This document shows, piece after piece, positions 42,956 through 53,951 of a stretch of 64,000 nt of DNA. Below the pieces are notes generated by a model. It searched no databases, had not been told where the DNA came from, and saw only the letters and a program-made list of their open reading frames with translations. Numbering within the stretch: position 1 is the first letter of the stretch; every line of letters begins with the position of its first letter. The stretch comes from Blastomussa wellsi (taxonomy: Eukaryota > Cnidaria > Anthozoa > Scleractinia > Plerogyridae): assembly GCA_947652115.1 (NCBI GenBank), contig OX393568.1, positions 4,617,517 through 4,681,516 of the forward strand. Direction: 5' to 3'. The position numbers and the translations under genes are program-made.

Positions 42956-45200
42956 GTATATTTAGTTCTTAATTCATCTTTCATGCTGTAAATTGACAAG
43001 CGTGCGATTTGTGCAGATTCGAACGCCGCGCAATGTTCGCGAATGTTGTTTCGCTCTTTTTCTCTTTTTATATCAACTCTGCTATTTCATCTAATTTGAG
43101 TATTTTTCTTTTGTAGCTCAATTTCCAAAATACACATTTAAATAATCTACATAAGCTTATAAATTCAAGTGAAAAATTATGATCCGTGAGTTGCAAGTTT
43201 TGTTTTGAATTTTCGAAACCACAATATTATGAATTTAGCGGCGATTATCATTTCTGTCATTTTTAAGACGTCTAATAGAAATGGAATTTTGAGAGCAAAA
43301 TAATATTATTTGCGAATGGTGTCATTATTATTTTTGTTCCTCTAGGTGATTTTATATATATTCCTTCGTTTGATCGATCGTAAAATTTGACATCTGCATG
43401 TTTTAAATGTAGATTTCAGTTACTGGTATTTTTGCCGGTACTTGTCGGTAGCTGAAATCATTTTCCCTTTTTAGCTCATTTGGATTTCTCGTTTTGGTGG
43501 CTCAGTTTGTGAGGGTAACGGCGGTGTCGATGAAATGAGGTGTAAACAAACCCGACTCATTATGAAGTTATCGAATAGTCCCTGAAAATAAATTGCATAT
43601 GTTTTCGTGCAAAGCGTCAGTCCATTCAGTTAGCTGTTAAATTTCCTGCGCGTTAGGGAATATCCAAAACTTCCGTTCTCTAAATTTTTTTAAATTAGAC
43701 TGTTTTTACTACTTTCAATTGTGTCACGTTTCTTCATCTCGTACATCGTTTTGATGAATTTTCATGTGCGATTTTTAATTTTGCCTTGTTATTGTTTTGT
43801 AAGAGATGACAAATTGTATTTATAAAAATTCTCTAACACCCCAACGTAAATACAATGAAATAAAATAATACACCTTACTTCGCGCTAAATTTTAATTTGT
43901 CACTTTGTGGTACTCAGAACACGGTTTGACGTAAATAAAAAAAATTGTGCATAAATCCAAATTCTCTTTTTCAAATTTTCAAATTTTCAAACTTTCCAAA
44001 TTTTCTTTTTCTTTTTTTATAACAAAATGATGAGGGAGGGGAGGGGGGTGAATTTAAGTAGAGGATTGGGGAAGGCTTATTAAAAAAATAGAACCTCAAT
44101 CCAGATGAAGGCTTTTTAGAAGGGGGTGGGTGTGCTTAATTGTAAGAACTTTTACAATGTTGGTTTTTTAAAAGTGACAACACAGAGTTCTCTGGGGAGG
44201 GAGGCATGGAGAAGGTGGACAAGTGTGTTTTCATTTTCATGTGTGAGGTTTTGTTTCATAATTAGTATAAAGGAAATTATTTTAACTAATTATTAACTAT
44301 TAAAATTCAGAGGAAATTTAGTTTACATTCCTGAGCTGATTTCCAATATTCTGTGCTCTGTTGGGGTTAAACAAAAAATCAACAATTTTATTATAATTTA
44401 TTTAAATTGACTGATTTGGCAATTTTGCTCAGAGTCACATCCAGTTGCGTTGAGTTATCAATCCAACTGAAGGTCTGATCTGCCCAGGCCATACAAGGCT
44501 AAATTCTGATTTGATGTCGAATTTGAAGGACAGCAACAACAACAACAACAAGGTTTATTACAGAGAATACAGAGAATATTTGAGCTATAAATCTAGCCAG
44601 TATGTTCACAGGCTAGGAGAAAATATACTTTTATTTTATAGTAAATTTTGAGAAAAGTTACTGATTTAAAAAAATTATTTTTGATAACGTCTGAAATAAA
44701 CTTAATTTTGTTTGTTCATCTATTAGCTGCAAGTCTGGGACACAGCTGGCCAAGAACGCTTCCGTTCAGTCACACAGAGTTATTATCACAATGCAGATGG
44801 CGTCATCATAACTTACGACATCACAAACAGGAAATCATTTGAAAACTTACACCAACATTGGCTTGATGACGTCCACAGATTCACAAAGAAGAAAGTTCTC
44901 ATGTACATTGTAGGAAATAAAAGCGACCTATTGCACGAGAGGCAAGTGGATTTTAGGAGCGCACAAATGGTTGCCCGTGAGAATGAACATTGCACTGCTA
45001 TGGAAACTTCTGCAAAAGAAGCTGACAATGTAGAAAATTTGTTTATGAGCTTGGCAACTCAGTTGAAGAGGAACATCAAAACTGTGGAGGCTGCCGAAAC
45101 AAAAGACATTGCGTCTGCGACTGATGGCAATCCTGCTGGCATCTCTCTTGCGGGACATTCTATTTGTGCCAGGGGCCCACTGTCTTGTTGCCGAGTATAG
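42785..45200 (+). CDS. RAB30: RAB30-type small GTPase, two coding exons
   Basis: Exons 42785-42955 and 44727-45200 join in phase 0 to encode 214 residues. The N-terminus [20 protein letters not shown] and the downstream [45 protein letters not shown] and [14 protein letters not shown] match RAB30 as I recall it better than RAB19/43, the nearest alternative. G boxes: [28 protein letters not shown]. The C-terminus ends SCCRV, a prenylation-type double cysteine. RAB30 is a Golgi GTPase with a role in Golgi integrity and group A streptococcus autophagy in mammals; only the Golgi role is a safe inference. The ATG is the first after a splice-acceptor-like 'ttacttccttccag' at 42703, so a non-coding 5' exon is likely upstream. 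Confidence 0.9.
42956..44726 (+). other. RAB30 intron
   Basis: This 1.77 kb GT-AG intron is AT-rich and includes a short (CAA)5 tract near 44536. No transposon or RNA gene is recognised. Confidence 0.7.
44727..45200 (+). CDS. RAB30: RAB30 coding exon 2
   Basis: The acceptor is TTCATCTATTAG|CTGCAAG. It encodes switch II through the CCRV tail, with stop at 45198-45200. Confidence 0.9.
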   Translation: MQVWDTAGQERFRSVTQSYYHNADGVIITYDITNRKSFENLHQHWLDDVHRFTKKKVLMYIVGNKSDLLHERQVDFRSAQMVARENEHCTAMETSAKEADNVENLFMSLATQLKRNIKTVEAAETKDIASATDGNPAGISLAGHSICARGPLSCCRV

Positions 45201-45558
45201 ATAAATAGAAAGATGCACTGTGTGTGGTAAACAGCCTTTGTACATAAAGTGGATTGTAGGAGAAAGATATTGTAAATATATTTGTACATCTAATTAGTTT
45301 TATTATATTTTGTAGGTATACATGAATTTAATAATTATTCTAGAAAACTAATGATCTGTTACATACATTTTCATCAGGATTTTTAAAAGTTTAAGGGTTT
45401 GAAATTATAAATATTGTCACACACTTTCTCAACATGTGTGCACGATTTCTAGAGCCTGAATGGGATGAAATAAATTTCTTTGTATCAAGACTTGGATTTA
45501 ACACCTCTCTTTCTGAAATAAATGGATTGTTTAAGTTGTCATGATTGAAATCGGTCTG

Positions 45559-45757
45559 CATGTCACTTTCACATCTCCCATAATACATCTTGTGTGCTCC
45601 CCCCCTCGTCTCTTGGGACGACTGCAATACCCAGGAGGGATAGGAAACAAAGGTTATGCAAAATTTTGTGCCGCAAAGAAGGTGTATTATGCATTGCGTT
45701 AATTTGCAGTTAAAATATACCTTGGTATGATCAATGGGAGATGTGGAAATGGCAAAT
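45559..45757. mobile_element. Inverted-repeat MITE, second copy of the 36.4 kb family
   Basis: 'cacatctcccataatacatc' at the left is mirrored by 'aaggtgtattatgc' and 'gggagatgtggaaatggcaa' at the right. The middle shares 'ttgggacgactgcaataccc' with the copy at 36448-36624. Confidence 0.65.
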
Positions 45758-46378
45758 GCAAAAAATATAGGTCAAGAAAATTGTTAAAAATACAGGTAGC
45801 CGAGGAAATTGGGGTAGTGCACCACAGCCACTGCCCCTCCCCCCCTCCCCCTAAATCCCCCCTTGCATCACAATCTCTCAGCCATGAGCTCTTCAGTTAT
45901 CTATTACAGCCTGCCTGGCATATAAATGGGAGGGGGAGGTAGGTTCCCTTTCTCTCCAATCTCCTTTGCCTTTTTTCTTCCCTCAGAAAATATCCATACC
46001 CTACCCATGGAAGATCCTTGGAAATTCCAAAAGAGGAGGGGGGGGGGAGGTTCAAGACCAAAATTTTTAGAGGAAAGTATGAAACTAAAACCAACAAAAC
46101 CCTCTATGGTGGGGAGGGGTGGTGGTGATGACGAGGGGGAATGGATAATTTCTGGAATAACACATTCTCACTATGCCAGTTTTAACATAGTATGGCTCAC
46201 ACAAGCAACATAACAACATTGACATTATAAAATGGGTTAAAAGAAAATAAAAGTTGGTTTTTACTTTGTCCTTTTACACAAACTTTAAATGAATAGAAAT
46301 AATGTTGCTATATATGCTGATGCAGGATTTTTACCACTGGGATCACCCATTCTATAAACTGTATTGTCAAATCTATAT

Positions 46379-46536
46379 CAGTGGCAGATCCAGGAGGAGG
46401 GTGGGGTCCAGATCCCCCTTTCCAAACCTACCTGTTAGACACTAAAATTCTCGCATCGACAGGATTGTCTATTATTACTCAACTTTGGACTCCCCTTCCT
46501 CCCCCTCCAAATCAAAAATTCCTGGATCCGCCCCTG
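46379..46536. mobile_element. MITE with 'CAGTGGCAGATCCAGGA' ends (hAT-like)
   Basis: The ends CAGTGGCAGATCCAGGA and TCCTGGATCCGCCCCTG are inverted. CAGNGGCG-type ends with GGATCCAGGA are a widespread hAT-like pattern. I did not find a convincing 8-bp duplication. Confidence 0.6.
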
Positions 46537-46828
46537 TTCCAAGGGCTCATCCTCGGTGTAAAAACCTGTGAAACTCACAAGTGACATAAAACAAAGAATG
46601 AACAAGGCAATAAAGAACCTCTAAACAATATAGAACCGAAAAACAACAGCTCAAAGGAAGGGCACAGGTTCTAACACCGAGGTAATCCCAATCTAAGAAC
46701 GCACTTATCTTGATGACAACTTGAGATGCATAATTTGCATTGACAGCCCTCTACTTTGTACGAGTACGCCGTAGACTGGGACCTACTATTCCGTTCTATT
46801 CGATGATTTGATTGGATGATCACAAATG

Positions 46829-46842
46829 AGCGCCATTTTGGA
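46829..46842 (+). promoter_or_regulatory. YY1-like site upstream of DDIAS
   Basis: GCGCCATTTTGG, about 75 bp before the DDIAS start codon, matches the YY1 core (CCATTTTG) often found near transcription starts of TATA-less genes. Function is inferred. Confidence 0.35.
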
Positions 46843-46915
46843 TTCTTCGAGAGTCGTTTTTGCTAAACAAGATGTTTAGGATTAAAACATGTGGTATGTG
46901 GTGGTGATTATTGTG

Positions 46916-47028
46916 ATGGCAACAAGTGCGATTGTCTTGGCCACTGTTGTGTCTATACGAGACAAATTTTGCTATCCTTGTTGTACTCGGTGTCACAAGA
47001 AAGTTCATACTCGAGAGGACGAAATAAC
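46916..47028 (+). CDS. DDIAS: DDIAS exon 1
   Basis: It encodes the N-terminal strand and first Cys cluster (CYPCCTRCHKK). The donor is AAC|GTGAGT, phase 2. Confidence 0.82.
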
Positions 47029-50000
47029 GTGAGTACACAATGTTTGGAAATCACTTTTATTTTACTGTATTAAACTTATGGATCTTAAAAATATAAGTTA
47101 TTTCGCGTTCCATGTCGCAGGTACTGAAGTTTTGACTTCCATAAAATTCGATCCAAGACTGCGTTGTGTTGCAGTGCCATGAAATTTTTGAAGGGGTCCA
47201 AATAAACAGAAAATGGAAAGTTAGGGGACTGGGATTTCGGTACCAAAAAGGCTGACTTGGGCAAAATTTTGGCTGAGAAATGGGATTTATACCCCTCCAA
47301 TTCAGGGCCTTCCTCTTATTTTATGCAGATTTATATGCACAGGTGGGGAATTTGACAGTAGTTATTGTCCCGTACTGGGGACTTTTGTCCATTTTAGTAG
47401 ACTTTCTAGCAACATCTTATTGACTTTTAGTGACTATATTGACCATACAGAAAATCTCAGCTCAGTTCAACTGTCCCACCTATAGCTATGCCTACCCGCC
47501 CCCCCCCCCCCCCCCCTACTGTGTTTTGTTCTTGGACAAGACACTCTCACAGTGCCTCTCTCCACTCCAATGGGTACTGATGAAATACTGCTGGAGCCCC
47601 ACCCAGGGGAATTAGAAATGGTACTCCAAGTTGCTTCATGCTACGGAAACCAGGATACCCTCTGCTGGTATGGGCCACTAGGCTTGACACAGACTTTTCC
47701 TTATCTTATTTGTTAACCCTCCTGATTCAGGGTAGGACTAATTGCAGAAATTATTGCAGTAGATCTTGCAGTTGCTAGGAATAAAATACTCAAAATAGCC
47801 TTCTAGTCTACCTAATTCCCAGGGTTTTTTCAATCCTTGGTAATTTGGAAACCCGGGGTTGACATCTACACTCCTTGTGTACTATAATCTCGTAGTACCT
47901 TTGGTGTAACATGCTGTCCTTGAAGGGGAGATAGGGATGTTTTGTTGACCTCATGATCTCATGCTTTCGGTGGCATGGCGTGGGTGCTAACTTCTCACTA
48001 TTTAGAATCCCCAGCCTTCTTATCCTGCTGTACCCTTATAAGAGCCCACAAAATTAACCTGTAATCATGCACCAGCTCATTTATTAAACTTTGCCTATTT
48101 GGTTGTTTATGTTCTAGGACCTTAACAAATTTTCTATAAGAATGGGGTCTACCCAAACCTGCTTAGGAGCAACAGCACCTTGCTTATACACAGTGATTCC
48201 TTGCAGTCAAATAATATTATATGCACAACCGGTTTCAGTTGCTAAATACATGTTTCCAACCACAGTTGTTTCTTATTCTACACTGGGAATTGGTCAATAA
48301 TTATATTCATTAAATACAAGGAAAAAGTTATTGCTCACTTCAAAACAAAAGAAAGGTAAAGTCTCCGTTAGAGCCTAGTGGTCCATCAGGGTGCAGCTTA
48401 TCCCAGTTTCCTTAGCATGAAGTGAGTATTTCAACTCCACCTGGATGGGATGCTAGTCCATCACAGGATTACACCCCAGCATTGAATTTGCCAGTACCCC
48501 TTTATGCTCCTGGGTGAAGAGAGGCACTGTGAGTCAGAGTAAAGTGTCTTTCCCATGAACACAACACAGTGTTCCTGTCGAGGCTTGAACAAGAACTGTT
48601 TGATCCAGAGTCCAAAAGAGTGCACTAACCAATAGGCCATCATGCCTCCCAATGAAGAGAAAGAAAAAATGATAGGTCACCATACTTGTTCATGAAAACG
48701 ACACAGTACACAATGCAAAACTAGAGAGTGACCATGATCTTTTTTCAATCTGCAGATTCTGGTGCGAGGGATGCAGAGTGGAGTACACTTCAGACAGTGT
48801 TCAGTATCGGTACAGGATCAGTGTGATAGCATCAGACCGAACACAGATGGCACAAATCACAGTGTTTGGCAGCTGTCTGGACAGGTTCTTTGGTACATCT
48901 GCCACAAGCTTCATGAGGTTTGATTCACATTTTTGACTTGAGCACATGTTAGGCCATCATTAAAGTGCCCATACAGTAAACCCTTTCAAAATGATGAATA
49001 ATGCTGTTTTCCTTTTTGTAATATTTTCTTTCGCTCCGGCGATATTCACTTTTAGCATTATGCAAATGTGATAACTGATGACGTCATAAGTGGTTCCAAT
49101 ATGGGGTCAAAAGCAACATAATAGGCACCATGTTGTGTATTTCATATTATTAAAAACTAGCTATGGTATATTGCATTTCCTGAGTTTTGATTGGTTGATA
49201 GGCAATGGTATATTGAGCTCATATACCATTGACCTACCAAAAAGATTCGTGTACACGTAATAGAATGCAATTTTTGCAATGTTTGTGCAATATTTTTGGG
49301 GCGTTTTTAATAAAACAATTATTCCACTTGCGTTTGTTGGATATGAGTTGGTTATAGCCAACTCGGTGCTACACGTGTCATTGCCTATCTACCATCTCAT
49401 ATCCTCATGGAATAATTGTTAAGGTTACAATATTGGTGCCAAGTTTCATCTATATTGTCTAACCTTATTCTTCATTTTGTTGTTTGACTCCCATCCTGAA
49501 ACCTTATGACGTCATCAGTTATGTAATTTGCTCAATACATAAACTTCAATATCTCAGGAGTGAAAGAAGACAGCACAAAATGGAAAACACCATTCTTCGT
49601 CATAGACACTTTAAATAATAATTTGCATGTTTGTTTCAGGTTTGTGAAAAGTGTGAAATCCAATTCATTTACCGGCATCCCGTGGAGTGTTGTCATACAC
49701 CAAGCTATCGAGCAGCATTTCGTTGGAAATAAACTACATTTTGGATTCAGAATCTGTTCACCTTGCAGAACAGCGTCGCAAATCACTCGCAACTCTCCAT
49801 TTCACCTCAAAAACATTGCCAACAAACAGTGGCGCAAATCAGGAAACACACACTGTCAGCTTGAACAGTTTCCCAGTCTTTTAGCTTGTCAAATATTCCC
49901 CTGCTCTTCAGCTGACCAAAGTCTCACGGTGTTACAGATATTGAATGAATATTTACGGGAGTTACACATAAGCACACCTCAATCATTCAATCCTAGGAGC

Positions 50001-53000
50001 TCTGAGCGCTCACCATTTCAAGATGGCTTTCACTCCCAAGCAAGTTACGAAGCATTTTTAGCTACAAGACACGCATCCCTGCAAGGGGAAAGAGGTTCAT
50101 CTACATACTGTACACCACAGGAATTTGGCTCCATGAACATGCCTATTGTTCTAACTGGCACCTCACAGCCATTCTCTGGTAGTGATCCTTCCCAAAAGTG
50201 TGAGCTGGCATCTGTTAACAAGGACCGCAGGAAGTTGGCTTTCCCTTCTAATCAGGGTAAGGCTGGTTTTGGCTGTGAATTGTATGGCTTAACCTGTTTT
50301 TGATTTACAGTCTTTCCCGTAAAACCGTGAACACCAGAAATGTTTATGGAATGTTATTGTGCTACAAAGAAAAAGCCAATCAGGTGTGAGAAAACTAAAC
50401 CGCAAACAGCAACGGTCATTAGTTTGTGGTTTTGAGGTTTTTTCGCGTGTCCTGAACTTTGCTGCGATTGGTCACTACACAATAAACATTCCAGAAATTT
50501 TTTCTGGTGTTCACGGTTTTACGGGAAAGACTGTAATTCAAGAAACGGAAAGCAGTGGGTCAAAGGAAATTAGACAGTGTGAGTTGAAAGCCTGTACAAA
50601 ATTAAGGTGGCTTACTACAGTTTTGAGGGCCAGAGTAAATGTGCCTTTCATAAATTGTTCAGAAGTGTTTACTTCTCTTATTACTATTTGTTACAGCGTG
50701 CAACCATCAGAGGGGACATTTGAGCAATGAAAATGCTAATAAACACTCAAAATGAACGACCGAGTGTGCTTAGAAGGGACTGGGTACTAGCCCTTTCAAT
50801 GGCATTTTCCTAAAAATCTACCCATAAGACCCCACCTCAAAGTTTCAAAATAGGAAAATGTGATTTTTGGCTGTTATACAGATTTTTATTTTATTTCTTG
50901 TAAATCAGAGCCATTTTCTAATTTCTGAAATTTTGAGGTGGGATCATAAGTGTAGATTTTGAGAAAAACGCCTTTGAAAGTACTAATGCCCAGTCCCTGC
51001 TAAGGTACTCGGTCGTTCATTTTGGCTGTTTAGCGGCATTTTTCTGGTTCAAATGTTGTAATAAGAGAACTAAATAAATAAATAGTACATAATAGAAAGA
51101 TATAACAAGACTGAGTTAAAAGTTGGGTTCATTAACTTCGTCAAAACCGTTTCTCGCGATACGAGTCTCGTTTCTCGCGAGACGGTGGTAACTTACATTT
51201 GAGCGGTACTGTATGAATACAAGCCTAGTGGCCCATCAGGCCGGAGCTTATCCCGGTTTCCTTAGCATGAAGCGACTAGCAGTATTTGTATTCCCCCCCT
51301 GGATGGGATGCTAAACCATCGCAGTGTTAATCTTAGCATTTAATAAACACTTGGGTGGAGAACAACACTATCAGCTACAAGAGTAAAGTGTCTTGTCTAG
51401 GAACACAGCAATTTTCTTGCGTACAACAGAACGTTTTTTATGCTCTTGCAAATACTAATTTGCTTGTTTTTTCCTTATAATATGAAGACCATACATCGTC
51501 ATTCCCCAACGAAGGCATCAACAGTAGAAACTCGCCGCCTCCTGATACGATTCAGATCGGGACGCCGGCAAACCTTAAACCCAGCAAACTGAACACGAAC
51601 TTAACAGACAACCGCTCGGAGCAGAATCTTTCACATGTCTGGCTAGAGTACGAAGACTTTCCGTCATCGGAGGATCTCAGTGTATTTCTAGCCGATCTGG
51701 AAAACGATACTCTGAGTAGAGAAGAAAGACAGACACCGCCAACCCTACACTCCACCCAACGCAACGTTCCTCTGCCTTCTATAAAACCAGACGCAATGTC
51801 TGCGGAAACGGTGACGTTAAAGGACGTTGTGTGCGAGATTTCTCATACCTCAAAGGTGGAGAATTTCACAGAGTTTACCGATTTTCCGTCTTCTGAAGAT
51901 TTGGACGCCTTCTTGGCCGACATGGAACTCGAATTCGAAAATATACCAATAATAAAATCGCTCACACCTAAATCTACCATGGCATCTGCCGTATTGTTGG
52001 ACAGTAAACCCCATTTCCAGGCGGAAAGCTCCAGATATTTGTCGGGTAAAGGGCCCATGACCGAATACACTGTGGATTTAGGTAGGACGAAGCCCTCACA
52101 TGAATCTCACAAAGATTGCATGGGAACAGAAGAGGCAGTCTGTCTTTTGGAACTCTTTCGTGATAGCGCGCAAGAAGAACCAAAGCCACCTCGTCGTGTG
52201 GAGTGTTCTTCATACTCCGATAAAATGGTGCGTGACAGCGATTCTGATTCACAGTTTTGGAGAGACTGTGAAAGTGTTTTCTCTGAGCTGACTGAAAATA
52301 GCTGCCGTGAAGTCAGAGCGGGAACCAAACCTAACCGTCGTTTACTTGAAAGTTTATTTCTGAGCAACCAGCGAAAATTTATCTCGCAGAATTGTCTTGA
52401 AGACCGATCTGAACCTGCTGAGGAATTTCACGAAAAGAAAATCGTTTGTAACACACCCTTGAGAGATAACCACAGCAACTTAATGCATATACGGTCACAT
52501 GTTCGTAATGCGAATAGAATGGAAGATCAACAAGGGGACCAAGTCATTGCCAAGCAATTGACGTCTATTAATCACCATGGTAACAATGAAGTGTCGATGT
52601 TAAATGACAGTTGTGACAAGATGGCGGAAGCACCTTTCTCTCCCGATTTGTTTTCTCAGTCTCTGTGTGTTATGGACGAAAGTTGTTCTAAAACACCAGA
52701 TCTCTTCTTCTCCCCAAGGCTTGTTAAAGATGAATCTTGTTCTCGATGTACTGAACACAGCGCAACAATAGACCTGTTCTCGTCCCCAGAACGTTTTGGC
52801 GTTCACACCCGCTCTTACAAAGAGGAACTTAATTCGATATCTCTTTTCTCAAATTCTTCATATTCGCATCTTAGTTCCGCATCATCGCCATCAGCACGTG
52901 CCGAGGAGCAACAAGCTTCGTTCCCAAGTGCTACTCACCTTGTCGTGCGTGGAAAAGAGGCTGCCTCGCACCCAAACGCAGGGTCCTGTGACGATAAAAA

Positions 53001-53202
53001 CAAGTTTGACAGGAATTCACTTCCTCTTAGTTTTCATTCTACGCCATATAGCATTTCCATTCATTCCAAAATGTTACGTAGGGTAAACACTCCTATTCAA
53101 GTTTCTCCGTTGCAAGGAAGCGCAGAATCTAATGGACACAGCGATATCAGTCTTCAAGGGACACCAGTTCTCTTCTCGCAACTGTCAAGCAGCAGTTTTT
53201 GA
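46916..53202 (+). CDS. DDIAS: DDIAS (noxin) homologue, four exons
   Basis: Exons are 46916-47028, 48756-48917, 49640-50256 and 51488-53202; phases match at all three junctions and the product is 868 residues (human about 1000). The N-terminus resembles human DDIAS closely in my memory: VLATVVSIRDKFCYPCC, then a second Cys pair in FWCEGC, YRYRISVIASD and ITVFGSCLDRFFGTSATSF, which is nearly identical to the vertebrate protein. This region is an OB-fold with a zinc-binding ribbon resembling the RPA1 C-terminal domain. LACQIF plus an LNEYLREL helix follow. The rest is Ser-rich and disordered, with two FPSSEDL repeats. DDIAS is a DNA-damage-induced anti-apoptotic protein linked to replication stress; retention of that role is inferred. 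An in-frame ATG at 46889 would add nine hydrophobic residues; 46916 fits the vertebrate length better. Confidence 0.88.
47495..47692 (+). mobile_element. tRNA-derived SINE, truncated (plus strand)
   Basis: The body is present ('ttcttggacaagacactctc', 'agtgcctctctccactccaa', 'gggtactgatgaaatactgc', 'gcttcatgctacggaaacca', 'tgggccactaggcttg'), but the tRNA head with A and B boxes is replaced by a poly-C tract. Confidence 0.75.
48370..48651 (-). mobile_element. tRNA-derived SINE, near full length (minus strand)
   Basis: On the minus strand the head reads 'GGGAGGCATGATGGCCTATT' with an A box at its end and B box GTTCAAGCC. The conserved body follows, with the tail ending 'GGACCACTAGGCTC'. It lies about 100 bp before DDIAS exon 2. 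Confidence 0.8.
48756..48917 (+). CDS. DDIAS: DDIAS exon 2
   Basis: The acceptor is TTTTTTCAATCTGCAG. It encodes the second Cys pair and the signature string ITVFGSCLDRFFG. The donor is ATGAG|GTTTGA, phase 2. Confidence 0.9.
48964..49610. mobile_element. TTAA-type MITE, 'AGTGCC' family, copy 2, with nested element
   Basis: TTAA flanks both sides (48960-48963, 49611-49614) and the arms match the copy at 38340-39123, including 'gatgacgtcataagtggttc' and its inverse. A further inverted repeat sits inside it at about 49145-49425 ('caattattccact' and 'ggaataattgtt' arms). Its right end is only 25 bp from DDIAS exon 3. Confidence 0.78.
49640..50256 (+). CDS. DDIAS: DDIAS exon 3
   Basis: The acceptor is CATGTTTGTTTCAG|G. 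It encodes FVKSVKSN, IPWSVVIHQAIEQHFVGNK, LHFGFRICS and the LACQIF helix region. The donor is AATCAGG|GTAAGG, phase 1. Confidence 0.88.
50308..50533. mobile_element. TA-flanked MITE in DDIAS intron 3
   Basis: CAGTCTTTCCCGTAAAACCG and its exact reverse complement form the ends, with further arm similarity through 'tgaacaccagaaa'. TA is on each side. This is Tc1/mariner-like in pattern. Confidence 0.75.
50749..51023. mobile_element. Inverted-repeat MITE in DDIAS intron 3
   Basis: AAAATGAACGACCGAGT (50749-50765) is matched exactly inverted at 51007-51023. Inner arms 'gggactgggtactagccctt' and 'aagtactaatgcccagtccc' also pair, as do 'ccccacctcaaa' and 'tttgaggtggga'. Confidence 0.75.
51222..51412 (-). 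mobile_element. tRNA-derived SINE, 3' part (minus strand)
   Basis: The tail and body are present ('gcctagtggcccatcaggcc', 'ttccttagcatgaagcgact', 'ctggatgggatgc', 'agagtaaagtgtcttg'), but the tRNA head is absent. Confidence 0.75.
51488..53202 (+). CDS. DDIAS: DDIAS exon 4 (terminal coding exon)
   Basis: The acceptor is CTTATAATATGAAG|AC. This 571-codon disordered region contains EDFPSSEDLSVFLADLE (from 51652) and DFPSSEDLDAFLADME (from 51880), two copies of one short acidic/hydrophobic motif. It ends SLQGTPVLFSQLSSSSF, a segment copied again downstream. Confidence 0.85.
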
Positions 53203-53516
53203 ACGGACCCCTAGGAGTTTCGTGGGCACAAGTTTGTCGGTAAATTGAGAATTTCAGTTCTGAAAATAATTTTCAGTCTTCAAGGGACGCCAGTTCTCAG
53301 CTGTCAAGCAGCAGTTTTTGAACGGACCCCTACGAGTTTCGTGGTCGAAAGTTTGTCGATAAATCGAGAATTTTTTCTGAAAATAATTTTCAGTCTTCAA
53401 GGGACGCCAGTTCTCTTCTCTCAGCTGTCAAGCAGCAGTTTTTGAACGGACCCCTACGAGTTTCGCGGGTGCACGTTTGTCGCTATATTGAGAAATTTTT
53501 CTGAAAATAATTTTCC
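53151..53516 (+). repeat. Tandem triplication of the DDIAS 3' end
   Basis: Three units (53151-53276, 53277-53393, 53394-53516) share 'tcttcaagggac', 'ctgtcaagcagcagtttttg', 'aacggacccct' and 'tctgaaaataatttt'. Unit 1 includes the last 16 codons and stop of DDIAS. Unit 3 again encodes SLQGTPVLFSQLSSSSF and a stop, in frame with an open stretch from 53245 onward. Units 2 and 3 are each preceded by 'ataattttcag', which resembles a 3' splice site. Confidence 0.85.
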
Positions 53517-53951
53517 CCAAGTAAGTATCAAGGTAAGACCTTGCTGCAAACACTTCGCTATTGCCCATGTTACACATGACAAGCTGTGCCAATTTATAAT
53601 TCTACGGGCTATTTCCTCTTTTTCAATCGAACGTCAAGCGAAAACGGAACGCGAGTGGACAAGCGAAAGCAGGGACTGCTCGTAGTCTAGTCCGGTCCGA
53701 CTCTCCCAGTTGAATGTGCTCCAAGACGAGCTTCAGCGAGGAAATCATCAATGTTTAGTAGCTGACAAATCAAAGAACCAGGATACGAACTTTTGGACAC
53801 CAGGAATATTTAAAATTGTTGAAATACAAAATTGCTTAGTGGTGATCTATTTTCATGGTAAACTTGCTAAATAAAAATTGGCTACTACCTGGTATAAGCC
53901 TAACTATTATGTCCCGAGTAACGCCTGACCGTAACACCCCTGTATTAACTG

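Larger units (their letters stand above)
47029..48755 (+). other. DDIAS intron 1 with two SINE copies
   Basis: This 1.7 kb GT-AG intron contains a plus-strand SINE fragment at 47495-47692, preceded by a C run of about 20 bases, and a full minus-strand SINE at 48370-48651. There is no other recognisable feature. Confidence 0.7.

Noticed and set aside
49560..49640. Upstream extension of DDIAS exon 3 (open frame continues leftward)
   Set aside because: It runs into the TTAA-type transposon. A good acceptor at 49639 gives the correct phase with exon 2.
50359..50730. 123-codon open frame in DDIAS intron 3
   Set aside because: It lies mostly inside an inverted-repeat MITE, and the DDIAS reading phase requires skipping it.
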